Positions 25,465 to 38,116 of a stretch of 64,000 bases of DNA are shown one piece after another. Source of the stretch: Rhizophagus clarus (taxonomy: Eukaryota > Glomeromycota > Glomeromycetes > Glomerales > Glomeraceae); assembly GCA_015698045.1 (NCBI GenBank), contig BLAL01000012.1, forward strand, positions 744,001 through 808,000. Reading direction: 5' to 3'. Under the pieces are notes generated by a model. It was not told where the DNA came from and did not search any database. It was given only the letters and a program-made list of their open reading frames with translations. Made by a program: the position numbers and the translations under genes. The number at the start of each line of letters is the position of its first letter. Position 1 is the first letter of the stretch.

Positions 25465-25903
25465 ATACACAGGAAATCGCGATCTTCGATAAACCGGATT
25501 TGGTGTTATTTCGGATTTTCTTCTGGAACAAAATCTGTCATATTAAAGCAATCGTGATGGTAAAGTTGCGATATTTTATAAATCTGTATATCGTATTTTG
25601 CATTAATTTATCCTTTTAACCTTTTTAAGCTTACCTTTATATTATTATAATTTGAAAAAAAGCCTAATTTTGGTAGAATTAAGATTAATTATTTCAAGCC
25701 ATCATATATAATTCTTATCATTTTTTTTTTACTTCAACCTTCTAATCAAAGTTTAAAAATAATTTTATTTTTTGCAAACCTTGATATACCGGATCCTAAT
25801 ATAATTTACATATAAAATCCGTCATCAGAGATTTTTTGATATATCGGATGTCTTACATCGGATATTTTCTTCAGTCCGATTTAACGCGATTATCTATGTA
25901 TTT
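25465..25903. mobile_element. MITE family 'ATCGCGATAAATCGGA', copy B (inverted)
   Basis: Reverse-complement counterpart of 12031-12512. Termini ATACACAGGAAATCGCGATC and, inverted, AAATACATAGATAATCGCGT. Interior phrases match copy A in order, with several small indels, so the two insertions are old. Non-coding. Confidence 0.72.
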
Positions 25904-28900
25904 GGAAAAATTTAATGAAGAAAGAACTTATTAACAAACGTTTTTTATTATAAAAGGAATGCGACCAGTTACCAGAATAGGAGTTAACCCCTTATTACTT
26001 CGAATAAGGGGAGATTTAATTTCCGAAATAAGCAAGATATTTTACATAAATTTGTGAAACATACCCAATACACTAACTACTATAAGAATGTTGATATACA
26101 GTAATATGAGGTTTCATCGAAATTCGAAAAATAAAATGTTTGATTACTTTTCTTTAGCTTTGTAATAACCGCAAGCAATAGTCAATACTTTAAGTGGAAC
26201 TAGCTTCATCCCTCCCATTCCTCTAAAGGTTACAGTATGTACAGTATGTCATATGGAGAGGAAATCTTTGCAATTTTCGAGATATGTTTGATAACAAATG
26301 ACAACGCCAAAATATTTTTTTTTTATAATTCACACCGAAAGTACGACAAGTGACGTTTACTTATCATAATTAGTAATTATGATCAAGAAAGCTTTCTTAC
26401 TCATGTTAATCTCTAAATATCTTATTTAGTAGATATGACATTTACGGCGGAAAGAGATTGCACGATATATTAGGATACGCCCGCATAATAGCTAAGTTAT
26501 TTATACTATTGGTATTCTTCAAGTGTCTCTTCTGTTTGCTAATTTGTATATTTTGTTATACTCCAACGAATATTATTAACAAAAAAAAACGAAAAATATC
26601 CAGCTTGCTATTTAACTACGCAGGTGATTCATATGAACGAAAAAAATATTCGACCATAACAATATTACGATAATATTTTTGTATTTTATGGAGAATTATA
26701 ATTAATATATCGAATGATAGCTGCTCTCTGGTGCAATATGATACGGGAACTATTTGACAAGAGAATCGGTTCTTTGAGAGCCTCAAGGTATTTATATTTT
26801 ATGCATCTACAAAATTATTTTTTCACACAAAATACGTAATTTATTATGATTAGCTAATTAATTGGCGACATCGGGAAAATTGAAATGTATTATACCTTCT
26901 CTGATTGATTAGCAATATATGGACCATACACGAATATTTAGTAAAAATAATTGTGCAAAGCAAAATAGATGATTATTCGGAAAAAAATTGTTAGCCATAA
27001 TTATTGAATTGTTTCATCTAATCACGGAAAGAATAATATGTAATTATAATTTTTATAGGATTAATGGTGTAGAGGTTGGACGCTATAATCGCATATACGA
27101 TCACAGTCGAAGAGGGGAATTTCTTGGTTAATGTCGTAATGCGAAGAAAATAGAAGTAGTGCAGTCACCAGTATATCATCAGCAAATAACGATAACAAAA
27201 ATGTGAAAAGAATTTTACGATTAGTCGAAATATCGGAAATTGAACTAACACCATAGCGCGCTTCTTGATCATATTACATCATCCTAAGTTGATTAGTTTT
27301 GATTGATTAATTGCACTTGGAGTGTTACTCGGCGATTGGTTTCACAAATAGGTAAAAATAATTTATTATCATGTTGGTATCATTTTTTGCGTTCACAAGT
27401 GACGTCTTAAAGGACAAACATAATTTGTTTCTATCTCTTTCAAATAACGGTTTCACCATTTAATCTTTAACAGAATCCACGTTTCAACGAAACAAAAGAA
27501 TCACAATGTAATAATCTCCAAGTATATCAATCCACGATTTACCTACAAGGTAATTGACTTATTACAAAACAAGTTTTTTGTGAGAAACCGAAAAACAAGT
27601 GTATAGATTCATACAAAAATTTTACTGTTATTTCCTTCGTGGTATATTACTAATAAGTACCGTTTATTCTTTATTTTGTACGATAATAATTGAAAACACG
27701 TTTAGTGATAATCAACGTAAGTAATCAAAACGAGAAAGGCGAAGCTATGTGCACTTCCAACACGTCGAGAATGTTTTACTTAGACTTTTCAGCAAAAAAA
27801 TTAATCGAGTTATTAAGACAAAATAATTACAATATAATTATCATTTGTATCTTTTTTAGTTGCATCGCAATAAAGTTTATATTCTGTGGTATATAACTAA
27901 GTCTCATCATTTTTCTCTGACTTGGCAAACATTAAACACTATTTTCATAATTCTATTTTCATAATTAAATTTCAACTACAACTTGTTGATTATTAATTGA
28001 AGTCAGGGATAATAGATTTTTTAGTACACATCAAAGATTGTATGGATCTTACAAGTAATAACAAAGGAATTTAATAGGCGTGCAGTAAACAACAAAAGGT
28101 CAACTCATCAACGATTTAGAATAAAATCGATAAGGTTATTAATACATGAAGAAACTATATACTGTTGTACTGTTGTAAAGTTCGTTATAGTAAATTTGGC
28201 TTATAATGGACTTTTTTTTTTCTCAGTTCGCTTTATACTAAATTTTGCTCATTGTATTAAACTTACTAATAAAATCTCGTAAAAATTAACGTCTATTATA
28301 ACTATAGTGAATATCACGTGAAATCATTACTCTTTTAAAACAAAATTGAAGTCGATGTTTCACCCTATTTATTATTAATGAATCATTTGGAATTAAATTT
28401 ACAAGGTCATATCATGAAATTCCAATAGAATTATTGTCAATTGAATAAATTAAATTATAGACATAATGATTCCAACTCCGAAAATGGTGATACAAAAGAG
28501 AATAAAAAATTAGAAACACTGTAAATATCATTATTAATAAAAAAACTTTGAAAGGTTTAGAAAAAAATAATTTATTAGTTAAATTCACCAATGATATACA
28601 TAAAATAGAAAAATCTTAAGGCTTTAAAATAATAAAAAAATGAGGGTTCACTTTGACTTTTTGGTAATGAAAATCAACTTGAATTAGTAGTGTAACACTA
28701 AAGGCTGTACAAATATGTGATTAGACTAATAAAATAAAATAAATACATTACAATAATTTATAGTAGTTTATGCGATTTAAAATATTTTTTATCGTGAATT
28801 TGGTCCTATTATTCGATAACATGCTGTACGACGCACGCAGACGCCTTTATTGAAGATTACTAAAAATAATTAGGTTAAAATGTTTGTTGTGAATTTGTTC

Positions 28901-29114
28901 GTTTATTGAAACAAATTTACTTCTATTATTTTGATTGTGAATTACTCATCAGGTTAGAATATTTATCGTGAATTGCATAATAATATGGTTGCACCGCAAT
29001 GTATAATACAAAACAGGATTAGTAATTGACAAACAGTAACCAAACCGGAGAACTTAGAAACGCACAACATATATATCTACCCTAAACTACCAAAATTTGC
29101 AACTATCCAACAAA
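25904..29114. other. Gene-free stretch before the membrane-protein gene
   Basis: No gene with protein-like composition. A short tRNA-like string near 27060-27120 does not fold as a complete tRNA. Roughly 28250-29090 is AT-rich and would include the promoter of the gene at 29115; no clear TATA box was singled out. Confidence 0.4.
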
Positions 29115-30113
29115 ATGCGCCATTTAAAACACACTCTCTTTGGAATTATTCTCTTGTCATCCTTTGGTTCGGCTTTTGCTGATGATTATGATCCTAGACA
29201 AGACGTCTTTGATCAAGTAATTAATACGCTTGTTCCTACGCTTATAGTTTTTTTAAACTTTAAAGAAGCTGATGAGAAAAAACTAATATCGGAAGACGAA
29301 AAAATACAAGATGTAGTACTACAAAATGGTACGGAAAAACGAGGACGGGAAACACAACTTGAAAGTAAATTCAATAAAATTAAAAAAGAACTGCCTCCTG
29401 TTAAAATTAAAAGAGCTTTCGATGATTTTCTTTTTTTATTATCCCTTTTTGTTTTACCAAGTATAGTGTTTCATAAAAACCATGAAAGGCCCCTCTGGAT
29501 TTCAACCTTCTCTGGGGTTACAGCTGGCATTGTTTTCATTATGATCGTAATCAATTATATTAGTTGGCACATAGATAATGAAGACTTAAAACTTTATAAT
29601 TTTTTATTTTCCCCACCAATAATTGATTTATGTCATGTCTTTTCCGATATTTGTTTCCTGTTTTACACCCGAAGTATTCCCACAAATAATTTCACGGATG
29701 CTTTCATCTGCATACATGCAGTAACTGGAGTTTTAGGCGCGATTTTTTTTTTTACTACTGTGATTATTTTATCCTTAAATAAATGTGGTTATAATTTTTC
29801 TAGGAAATTTAGACGCTTTAGTAAGTACGACATTACATACATTAACTTTCATCTTTATACATGCAGTAATCTTATTTTATTCTTATTCATAATTGACATA
29901 GTTGATGTAATCGGAGCTAATTTTGGTAAATTCCTCATTACAATAACTTTCCTCTGGACACCAATAGTCCAAATGTTAAACATGGCGCTCCTTTCCGGTA
30001 ATGACTATTATTGGACAAAGTTAATATTAGCATTAAATCTGATTTACATTTCGAGAGTTTTATATTATGTTGTTGAAAAAAATTTCGGTTGTTCGAAAAA
30101 ATATTCGTCATAA
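29115..30113 (+). CDS. Secretory-route seven-span membrane protein, unknown function
   Basis: 332 residues from the ATG at 29115. Residues 1-22 form a signal peptide (hydrophobic core GIILLSS, cleavage likely after SAFA). Residues 23-100 are a charged extracytoplasmic domain rich in Lys/Glu. Seven hydrophobic segments follow at about 102-120, 130-150, 164-186, 198-222, 250-270, 273-292 and 301-320, ending in a short basic tail. Topology (cleaved N-terminus outside plus seven spans) is receptor- or transporter-like, but no family motif was recognised. Intact frame, stop TAA, no intron seen. The upstream TTG of the same frame is rejected as start because the ATG opens exactly on the signal peptide. 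Confidence 0.8.
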   Translation: MRHLKHTLFGIILLSSFGSAFADDYDPRQDVFDQVINTLVPTLIVFLNFKEADEKKLISEDEKIQDVVLQNGTEKRGRETQLESKFNKIKKELPPVKIKRAFDDFLFLLSLFVLPSIVFHKNHERPLWISTFSGVTAGIVFIMIVINYISWHIDNEDLKLYNFLFSPPIIDLCHVFSDICFLFYTRSIPTNNFTDAFICIHAVTGVLGAIFFFTTVIILSLNKCGYNFSRKFRRFSKYDITYINFHLYTCSNLILFLFIIDIVDVIGANFGKFLITITFLWTPIVQMLNMALLSGNDYYWTKLILALNLIYISRVLYYVVEKNFGCSKKYSS

Positions 30114-32424
30114 AATAAGTACATAATGAGTGGAAAAGTCATATACAATCCTATAATGTTATAGACCTTCTAAATAAAGATCGTCATTTTTTTTACAGTA
30201 CTGTACGTGTAAAACAAGGAAACCGTAGTTGTATAAAAACACAATAATAACTATAAATATATACAACTTTTCAATTTACCAAAAAAAAAAAAAAAAAAGA
30301 GGGAATCATTTCAAAGATTACAAGTGCTAAACAATAAGAAGCCGTATAATTTATCTCACACTATATGTTGAACTGTTATTTAAATCATATCATAACCGAG
30401 TTAGTTATTATATTCAAATTGTAAAATAATAAAAAATCCGCCTTTCTCGCCAAAAGTTCCTATTTGTTCACCTAAAAAAAGCATTTTTAATTGATTTTAT
30501 TTATATTATGAAGTATTGGATTCAACATGTGGCGCTCCATGAAAATTTGTATGAGCAACATTTAAAGATGATTCTACATTTGTACATCTATTGGAAATTG
30601 ATAAATTCATAAGTTCATTCAAATAAATGGCATTGACTGTAGCTTCAGACATATTATTTTCCATAAATTCTATAGATAACATATGCAAGTTGACCAAAAT
30701 TTATGTGAAAATATAAATTTGCTTTTCCATTTGATCGAAAATTTGATTTTATAAATTGAAATCGACTAAAAATTCAAGTTGTGTGAAGTTGTGAAACTAT
30801 AAGACCATTGTTCTGAACGGCTACCATGGCACAACCCTAAGAGTTATTGGATAAATCACATTATTACATTAAAATAGTTTTGTGAAGTTATGACATATGA
30901 CCTTATTATTACACTAATAGAATCGATTTTTCTTAATTTTAACACGTATAAATAGTTTGTAGATAATAAAAATTATCAAATTGGGCTTTTGAGCATACAT
31001 ATTGTTAAGTATAATGCACAAGGGTGATAAATAAATAGAAGTCATAAATACGAACAAAAAAAATTTCAAAAGTTGCTGAACGAGTAACAAATTGTGGAAA
31101 ATCAGAAACACAAACAAAGAGTTTTGTTTTGGAAAATAGTTTTTTTTTTGGTTATGATAATGTACTGTATATTATTTATAAATCTTGTTGTTCGAGTGTT
31201 GTTATGTTATTAATCGGAAATCTTAGCTTCATAAATCGTGAGTGTGAAACAAAAGGAAAGAAGGATAGATGTTCCGAAGAAAAAAATGCCAGACAATCTA
31301 TCATAAGAACGTGAAACTTTATTTATGCTAGCCAACACAAGGAAATCCCATGCTGCGAAAAATCAAAGAAACATAGCTCTGTAGATTGCACCGGACTTTA
31401 TAACTTCTCCATACCAAAGAAATAAAATATAAAACGGGAATAAAAAGTGCTCGTATTTCTTTCGATAATCAGACGTGGATCATTAACAATGACACGCAGT
31501 TGATACTTGATGCATCCTTAGGATTAGAGTAAGTTAATAGTGTCCAACTTGAAGTGTGTCTTTTCACCTGTTTGATGTGAGGATAAATTGGTTTAAAGTA
31601 AAAAGCAGCCTCATATTCGTTTGTAGCAGTGTGTGTATAAAATCCTTTCCAGAGAAATCATCCAACTCTTCTTTGTTCAGTTTTGATAACAATGAGATGA
31701 TGATAATTATAAAAGCTGAAAGTTGATTTTTTTAGTATATGTTCAAAAATAAATAATAAACTTTTGTAATGGTCGGAATAGTTATTTATAAATAAAGAAA
31801 AATAATCGTGTCATGTACAAAGAAATACGAATAATTGAAGTTCAGTTATTTGCAAATGCAATCATGTGGTTGATAAAAGACGGAAAAAACTTTTGAGTTG
31901 AACAGTAAGGTATTCACTACCTTTAAGTGGTAAAAAACATAAAATAGTTTTTTATAAAGAAAACTACGCGAGTAAAAGTGCGATGGAATATACAGTATCA
32001 TAGCGCAAAATTCATGAAAACCAAAGCCAATACATCATACATTCTAGTTCCATTTCTAAATGGGTGTCAATTATTATGACATCAGACACTTATATTTATC
32101 TTCGCAGTCGATATAATCGATATCCTGTTCACTCATTCTTCTCCGCAATTGTTCCCCGCTTGCATACTTTTTTGTTACACACAATCAGTTATCAGTCATC
32201 GGAACTTAAAAATTTTTAAATTTAACCTTGTAAAAACGCGTCTGTTTCCTTCTGTTATTTTATTTTTTTTTTTTTTTACGATAGTTTTGTCATCTTATTG
32301 TCAAAGTTAGTTTTGAACAGAGTTCTCTATAGTGGTAAGCGTATATTTGTCACTTATTATTATTGCTTAAGTACAAACCATTTTTATACCTTATTTCAGA
32401 GTACTGGAAAAACCCTCATACGCA
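30114..32424. other. Gene-free stretch
   Basis: Poly-A tract near 30281-30298 shortly after the membrane-protein gene. A 63-codon minus-strand frame at 30506-30697 has some protein-like character (Asn/Ser/Glu mix) but no start context, partner exon or domain; not called. No repeats with clear ends. Confidence 0.4.
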
Positions 32425-33953
32425 ATGGGACGTAAAGACGTGGGATCGTTGTTTTCTAAGAAATATCCAAAAGCTTCAGAACGTAAATCTCGCAACGATT
32501 TGAATGGTGAATTAGAGGTTCTGGCAAATTATTTAAAACCGAAATCAAAAGAAGCTAGAAAGGTGCTTACATTAAGACGTCAGTTGAAGGATAGTGTTTT
32601 TTACATGTTTAGGAATGTGAAAATGTTAACGAGCATAGACGAGTATGCTACGTCCCGTCCCTCGTGCATGGGAAAGAGCGTCCAGTCACATAAGTGCCGT
32701 GTCGGGCATATCTTGCTATGAGATTCTTTAATTAAGGTCTGCTGATTCTGGAGTAGGGATTAGCTAGGTATCTTCCTTTCAAGATCAACGAAAAAGAGAA
32801 TGTAGCACCTTCTGTCGGTAAATGTCTCATTTTTTCGAGTCGTAATAAACTCAGTGAACGCATCTTGGTTTAGCTTTTGATAGTCATTCTAGACTTTAAT
32901 AATATATCAAATCTTTTCAATCTATTGGCAATGTTTCTTGCCTTTCAATTTTTTGTCTTCTGTAAAAGGCTCTCGGGTTTCATCTCCCGTCATTGAGACT
33001 ATCAAGTTATTGCATAAGGAATTTGAGATAGAAAGAAGGGAGATCATAAATTTAATACGACAAGAGGTCAAGGAGTTAAGGAAAGAAAAAATCGAAAAAG
33101 TATCGTATTCAAAAGTTTCTTCGGCTCAATTTTCGACTTTTTGTGCACAATTCGGTTTTACTATTCAGTTTTTGGAATATAAGGGAAATTTGCCAAGAAA
33201 AGATATACCCGCCTTTAACTGTCTAAGCACGCCGAAAACTTCGTGGAACAACGAGAAAATATACTTAATTACCTTGAAAAGCACCTCGCAAAAAAACTCC
33301 CTAGAAATGTTATTATTTCCGAAGTTGCAAGCGAAAGAAGTTTTCTTAATACGTACGGAAATGATCCATTTCCATTTCATACACGATTTAATCATGGTGG
33401 AGAGTCATAGTGTAGATGTCTTAGTTAAAAAAGCAGGAATTCATGCGGTTATCGAATTGAAGAAAATAGCTCTAATATAAAACAAACCATTTTGGAAATG
33501 GTTGCGGCGGACTTGTTTGTACGTGACGAAATTAAAGTCTTTGGTTTATTGACTGACCTTAAGAATGCGTGGCACTTCTTCTGGCTTGAAGAAGGAAAAA
33601 AAATTATGACGGTTAAAATGACGCACCGTAATAAGGCACTAGATTTTGCTTGCGAATTGGCGGACATTTACAAAGAACAATCTAAAGAGGTTAATATAAT
33701 TGGTCTACAAAAAGTTCGACGTGTGAAGATTAGGGAACTTTTCGATGACTTACTAAATGATCGTATGGAGGATTTTTATGACGGAATAGACGAATGTGAA
33801 GACGAAACGCGTAAGGTTATTAATTTTCATAAAAATGCTCTCACATTTTCGAGTTATTTTGACGATCCTTCTATTAAAAAGGGACAAGATAATGATGAAG
33901 ATAATAGTAGTGAAACAAAGAAGAGGGTGAAGAGAGAAAAGCGTCAACTATAA
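32425..33953 (+). pseudogene. Crinkler-type effector with PD-(D/E)XK nuclease-like domain, frameshifted
   Basis: Three collinear pieces. 32425 to about 32640 encodes a basic N-terminal segment (MGRKDVGSLFSKKYPKASER). After a likely intron ending at the AG before 32968 comes a piece (to 33480) with a coiled, charged helix and the nuclease-like core SVDVLV...HAVIELKK (D then E-x-K). The third piece (33486-33953) continues the conserved LEMVAADLFVRDEIKVFGLL tail and an acidic, Lys-rich C-terminus. The second and third pieces are one base out of frame at about 33478, so this copy is broken unless an undetected intron repairs it. Related proteins in Rhizophagus are predicted secreted or nuclear effectors; function here is inferred from the family only. 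Confidence 0.6.
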
Positions 33954-34946
33954 AGGAAAATGAAGGTCATACGAATATAATGCGTATGTATAACAAATAA
34001 TTATGGTTATTGACTAAACCCATAAACGAACCAAGAATCAAAATATCTTGGCATTTGTAACGTGGGTTAACCTGTAACTTTCCCAAGCAGACGTTCCAAA
34101 AGTTTGTTGTTGCATTTAATGGATAGTTATGCTAGTTATACTGGACCGCCTGGACTTGAAATACTTGTTTTCATATAAGAATTTAATGAGCTTTATTTTA
34201 CAATAGCAACTTATTTTAAATTAAGATATATTGATATACTGTAATTAATTTGAAGTCTAGAATAAAATGTGGTTCATTTCTGATGCTATATTGTTGTCAA
34301 AAAATGCGGATCGTCTAATAACCGTCAAATTAACCGGCCGATCTTGATTTATAAATTATGCATAATTGCAATTAGTATTTTTGTATTGGTATTACGACAC
34401 CATCCTTAATTATGGTGTTAAAAAAAATCACATACTTTTATTTAACTATAGAGTGTTTAGGTTTCTACATACGGAAATTCAATTGGTGTGTGCATGTGTA
34501 TTTGTTTACCATTTTGTTTCACATGTACTGCAGTGTGTAAAATCTATGTGCACAATGTGCACATATGCACATTAGTTTTTGATTGTGCACAGTTACACAA
34601 CATAAAATTGTGCCCAAATTATTACTATAAATAGGTAAATTACATATAAAAAAGGTAATTTCACATAAGGGTTTATTATGATTTTCTTAATTTAGTAATA
34701 AATCTAACAACTTGTGCACATGACTTTTGATTCAGATTTTACACACTGATGATGTACTGTATTATTGTTATTTGCATAATTATTATAATTAAGTAACACA
34801 AGAATCTATTAATTTAATTTGTACGCATACTATGCATACCATGTTATGATGTTAAGCGTATTTGTTCCACAAAATAAAATATTCAAATAAAGGTTATATA
34901 ATTACGGAATATCCGTCTGTTTAGCAATTAAAATCCTTTGCTCATT
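33954..34946. other. Intergenic with TGTGCACA-rich patch
   Basis: No gene. 34483-34615 is unusually rich in overlapping TGTGCA/TGCACA strings (for example TGTGCACAATGTGCACATAT) and may be a small palindromic repeat cluster. The rest is the upstream region of the glycosyltransferase gene. Confidence 0.4.
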
Positions 34947-36005
34947 ATGGCTTCTTGCCGTCCATCTATATTAACAATTGTAATAATTTCAATAATATTT
35001 CTTATAATATTTTATCTAGAATATACTTTAACACCACAAATCGCGCTCACATCAAATGAAAACAATATTCTAGAGTCAAATTCAACAACAATTCCAAAAC
35101 AAAAACCAAAACAAACATCAAGTCCAACGCCAAATCCAACACAAATTACAAAACCAAATCCAAAATTAAAGTCAAAAAACCCCATTCTCAAAGGGAATAA
35201 TAATAAGTATGGGCCAATCCCATTCCGAGAGAAGATGGAATGTGACAGTTATCATGAAAAGAAAGGAATTTCTTTCAAACAATTATGGAATTGGTCACCA
35301 GTTCACATCTTTATTGGCATATGGACAGTAGCTGATAAGTTTGAAATTCGAAATCTTATACGAACATTAAATAAAATGCAGCAAACGAATTTGATTGGTG
35401 ATAAAGTGGACTTTAAGTTTATCCTTGGTGTACCACCTGAATATACGCCTGAATTAAAATCACAATTAACCTTAGAAAATAAAACCTATGGTGATCTTAT
35501 AATGCTGGATAATATAGAAAATATGAACCATGGCAAGGCGTATTATTATTGGAAGTGGGTTGCAGGATATTCTGATATGCAATATGATTATGTTGTAAAG
35601 ACAGATGATGATGCATTTGTACACTTTCAAAACCTGGCTCTCAACCTTCGACCATTACCAAGGAAACATTTGTTTTATGGATATGAAGATCCTCATCTTT
35701 ATGTGTATGGAAGACTTGAGGTTCTTTCAATAGATCAAGCCCGCGTGATCGCAGCCTCTTCATTCAATCAAACTGAATGGGATGGGCCTGAAGATCATTG
35801 CTTGGGAGGTTGGTTGCTTAATCATGTGAATTCAACTCTAATCCGAGTATCAGAAAACTGTTTAATTTTTAATGATCCAAGAAATAAAAAATATCGGTTT
35901 ACCTGGAGACCATGGGCATCACCGAATTCAATTGTCATACATCGACTAAAAGAAATACCTGCATGGAAAGGAGTTATTGATTTATACATTTCCAAAAATC
36001 ATTAA
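34947..36005 (+). CDS. GT31-like galactosyltransferase, type II Golgi membrane protein
   Basis: 352 residues. A short cytosolic N-terminus and one hydrophobic anchor (about residues 8-26) precede a Pro/Lys/Thr-rich stem (about 45-95, repeated TP/KP/NP) and the luminal catalytic domain. Motifs: HIFIGIWTV, then KTDDDAFVH with the DxD metal/nucleotide-sugar site at D220-D222, then GPEDHCLGGWL (E282-D283), matching the 'EDV.xG' element of beta-1,3-galactosyltransferase families. Likely transfers a hexose onto a glycan; acceptor unknown. Start: ATG at 34947, since the TTG three codons earlier has no support. Stop TAA. Intact, no intron. Confidence 0.85.
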   Translation: MASCRPSILTIVIISIIFLIIFYLEYTLTPQIALTSNENNILESNSTTIPKQKPKQTSSPTPNPTQITKPNPKLKSKNPILKGNNNKYGPIPFREKMECDSYHEKKGISFKQLWNWSPVHIFIGIWTVADKFEIRNLIRTLNKMQQTNLIGDKVDFKFILGVPPEYTPELKSQLTLENKTYGDLIMLDNIENMNHGKAYYYWKWVAGYSDMQYDYVVKTDDDAFVHFQNLALNLRPLPRKHLFYGYEDPHLYVYGRLEVLSIDQARVIAASSFNQTEWDGPEDHCLGGWLLNHVNSTLIRVSENCLIFNDPRNKKYRFTWRPWASPNSIVIHRLKEIPAWKGVIDLYISKNH

Positions 36006-36362
36006 CGTTACCGGAAAAAAATGGTGATTTTTTAAAATCATAGTATGTACAATAAATATAAAATTAGGTTAACATTTTTAGTTGATTTTCTTGTTCTTTG
36101 GATTTTTTTTTTATTTTTAGGCTAAATTCATTTAAATCAAAAAATTTTTTTTTTTCTTTTTTGTCCAGGTTCTTCTTTTTAGGAAGTCCTAATATATCCT
36201 AATATATGTTTTACGTAACATTTTAAATATAGAAATGCAATGTAATTAATGTAATTTCAGTTTCATGTAATCCTGTGCAAGACCGTCAAACCACTACCTT
36301 AACGACAATTTCATTTTAAAAGGGCTAATAATTAATCAGTAATAATATATAGGTTTATGTAG

Positions 36363-36989
36363 GTGGAAAAAGTACGATTAATAATCAAAAACAAGAGTTT
36401 GTATAAATTAACTTCGGCCTCAGAAGAAAATAAAAATTTACAAGATTTCAAAGACATTTTTTTTCTCCGCAGATCATGCAACGTTATAATTTCCGTCATT
36501 ATTTTTTATCTTGATTTGTTTTATTTTAAGATCCCGTCGTCTAAATTACATTTCAGCGCCGAGGCACTTAATCTCATAAATAGAAATCTACTTATGTATA
36601 TCAAAGGATCGAAGGATAAAGCAGTGGTAAAACGAAGGAAGGCATCCATGAAGAGTCATCCCTAAACCAAACACAACCAACATCCAAGTTCAAAAAAAAA
36701 ACTCCTGCAATAACACAAACAAAATTACAGATGAAGAAAAAGAAAATAAATGATTAGGCTTCTTTTTTGGAACCGGATGGTCTCCACTGACCCGATAAGT
36801 TAAAAAAATAAAATATATAAAAAAAAAAATTAATAGAAAAAACCCGGAAACCCTAAAAGAATCCTCTAGTACTGTCGTATTAAAGGATACAAAGGGTAGG
36901 AGTCTAAACTTCAATATAACACCAAAAAAAAATTTCAACAAAATCTGTAAAATTCTTGCTTTTGTCACGAAAAATTTAGGCAATCAGTA
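36363..36989 (+). pseudogene. Possible intron-containing or decayed gene fragment
   Basis: Two or three protein-like pieces: about 36363-36455 (TSASEENKNLQDF), 36534-36665 (FSAEALNLINRNLLMYIKGS, then KDKAVVKRRKASMKSHP) after a good AG acceptor at about 36531, and 36840-36989 (SSSTVVLKDTKGRSLNFNIT) in another frame. The middle piece vaguely resembles a histone-fold helix such as those of small kinetochore proteins, but this is weak. No ATG at the left edge. Either a small multi-exon gene or a remnant. Confidence 0.3.
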
Positions 36990-38116
36990 TTAATATTAGA
37001 ATTTAATATTTTATATTTTATTTATATATTATAATGTATATTTTATTGATTTATATTTAGGTAATTTATTTTTAGTATATAAATATAGGATATATAGGAT
37101 GAGAATCGGATGATTAGCTAATGAATAAAGATCCGCCGATCATTTCCGATTTCTTAGTAAAATATCAATTGTCATATACCGATTGTTATCAATTTTATAA
37201 ATATCCACTGTTTATTAACACACTATAATTTATCACTAATTGTATATAAATCGTCATAAATCGTTATAAATTCGATATTTACTTGTCTGTTACTACCAGT
37301 CAATCAGCATAGAATCGGTGGTAACACTTTAATCAATAAATAATTTGCAACTACTCCTTAGTCAATTTTAGCAACAGATCACTTCTTTATTGTCTTGTCG
37401 CTGACTCCAGCTTTGAAATTCCTTTGATTTGGATGCTTGAGATAATGTTCTTACGTAAGTATGCAATAATTTACTTCAGAATTGGTCGATTGCAATCTTG
37501 ATTACAAAAAATAAAAAAAAATAAGCACCAATAAAATTTGCGATTTTGAGCAGATAATTGATTGAAATAAACAAAACAATAACTTATTGACTGGTTGTCA
37601 TTATTCATTCTTATTTCCCGTCACCTTAATGACCAATTCTTGCCTTTTCTCTCTTGATTTTTCTCTTCTTGATTCTCTTCATGATTTTTTCCTTTCTTGA
37701 TAATCTTTTTGATTTTTCATTATTTGCTGTTCCACGAGATATATATAAAATTTCTTTTGCGGAAAAAGATTTTATTTGCATTTTATCCTCGCCAATTTCA
37801 TTAAAAAAAGTAGAAACGTTACCAACGTTTCTTAAAGAAATTAACAAAAACCCTCTCCCTCAGTCCTCTTTTACCTCAATTCCATTCCAAAAGTGCGATC
37901 ATATTCTTCGTCCAGTAACCCTATAAAAAAGAAAACAAAAGGAAACAACGAACTCCCCTCGGCCTTCCCTTACCTCAATTCCAAGAGCCCAGTTTTTGTC
38001 CAGTAGCCCTACAAAAGAGAAAATAATTTAGTTTAATTTATTAGAAAAAAAAATAATGAAAACCTTTTCTCTTGCCTCAATTATCAAAGTCTGGCAATTT
38101 TTTTCGTCCAAAAATC
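36990..38116. other. Intergenic, no gene seen
   Basis: AT-rich; 37625-37925 has antiparallel open frames dominated by Lys/Arg/Ile or Phe/Leu/Ser composition, typical of non-coding AT/TC-rich DNA. The phrase 'CTTCCCTTACCTCAATTCCA' occurs twice in approximate form (about 37866 and 37964) near 'TCCAGTA(A/G)CCCTA', a small direct duplication. Confidence 0.35.

Noticed and set aside
27060-27130. tRNA-like string
   Set aside because: No closing acceptor stem or canonical T-arm could be formed.
36690-36983. 97-codon minus-strand ORF
   Set aside because: Phe/Leu-rich antisense of a more protein-like plus-strand segment (36840-36989).
37626-37926. Antiparallel ORFs of 73 and 90 codons
   Set aside because: Low-complexity Lys/Arg or Phe/Leu composition expected from TC-rich DNA.
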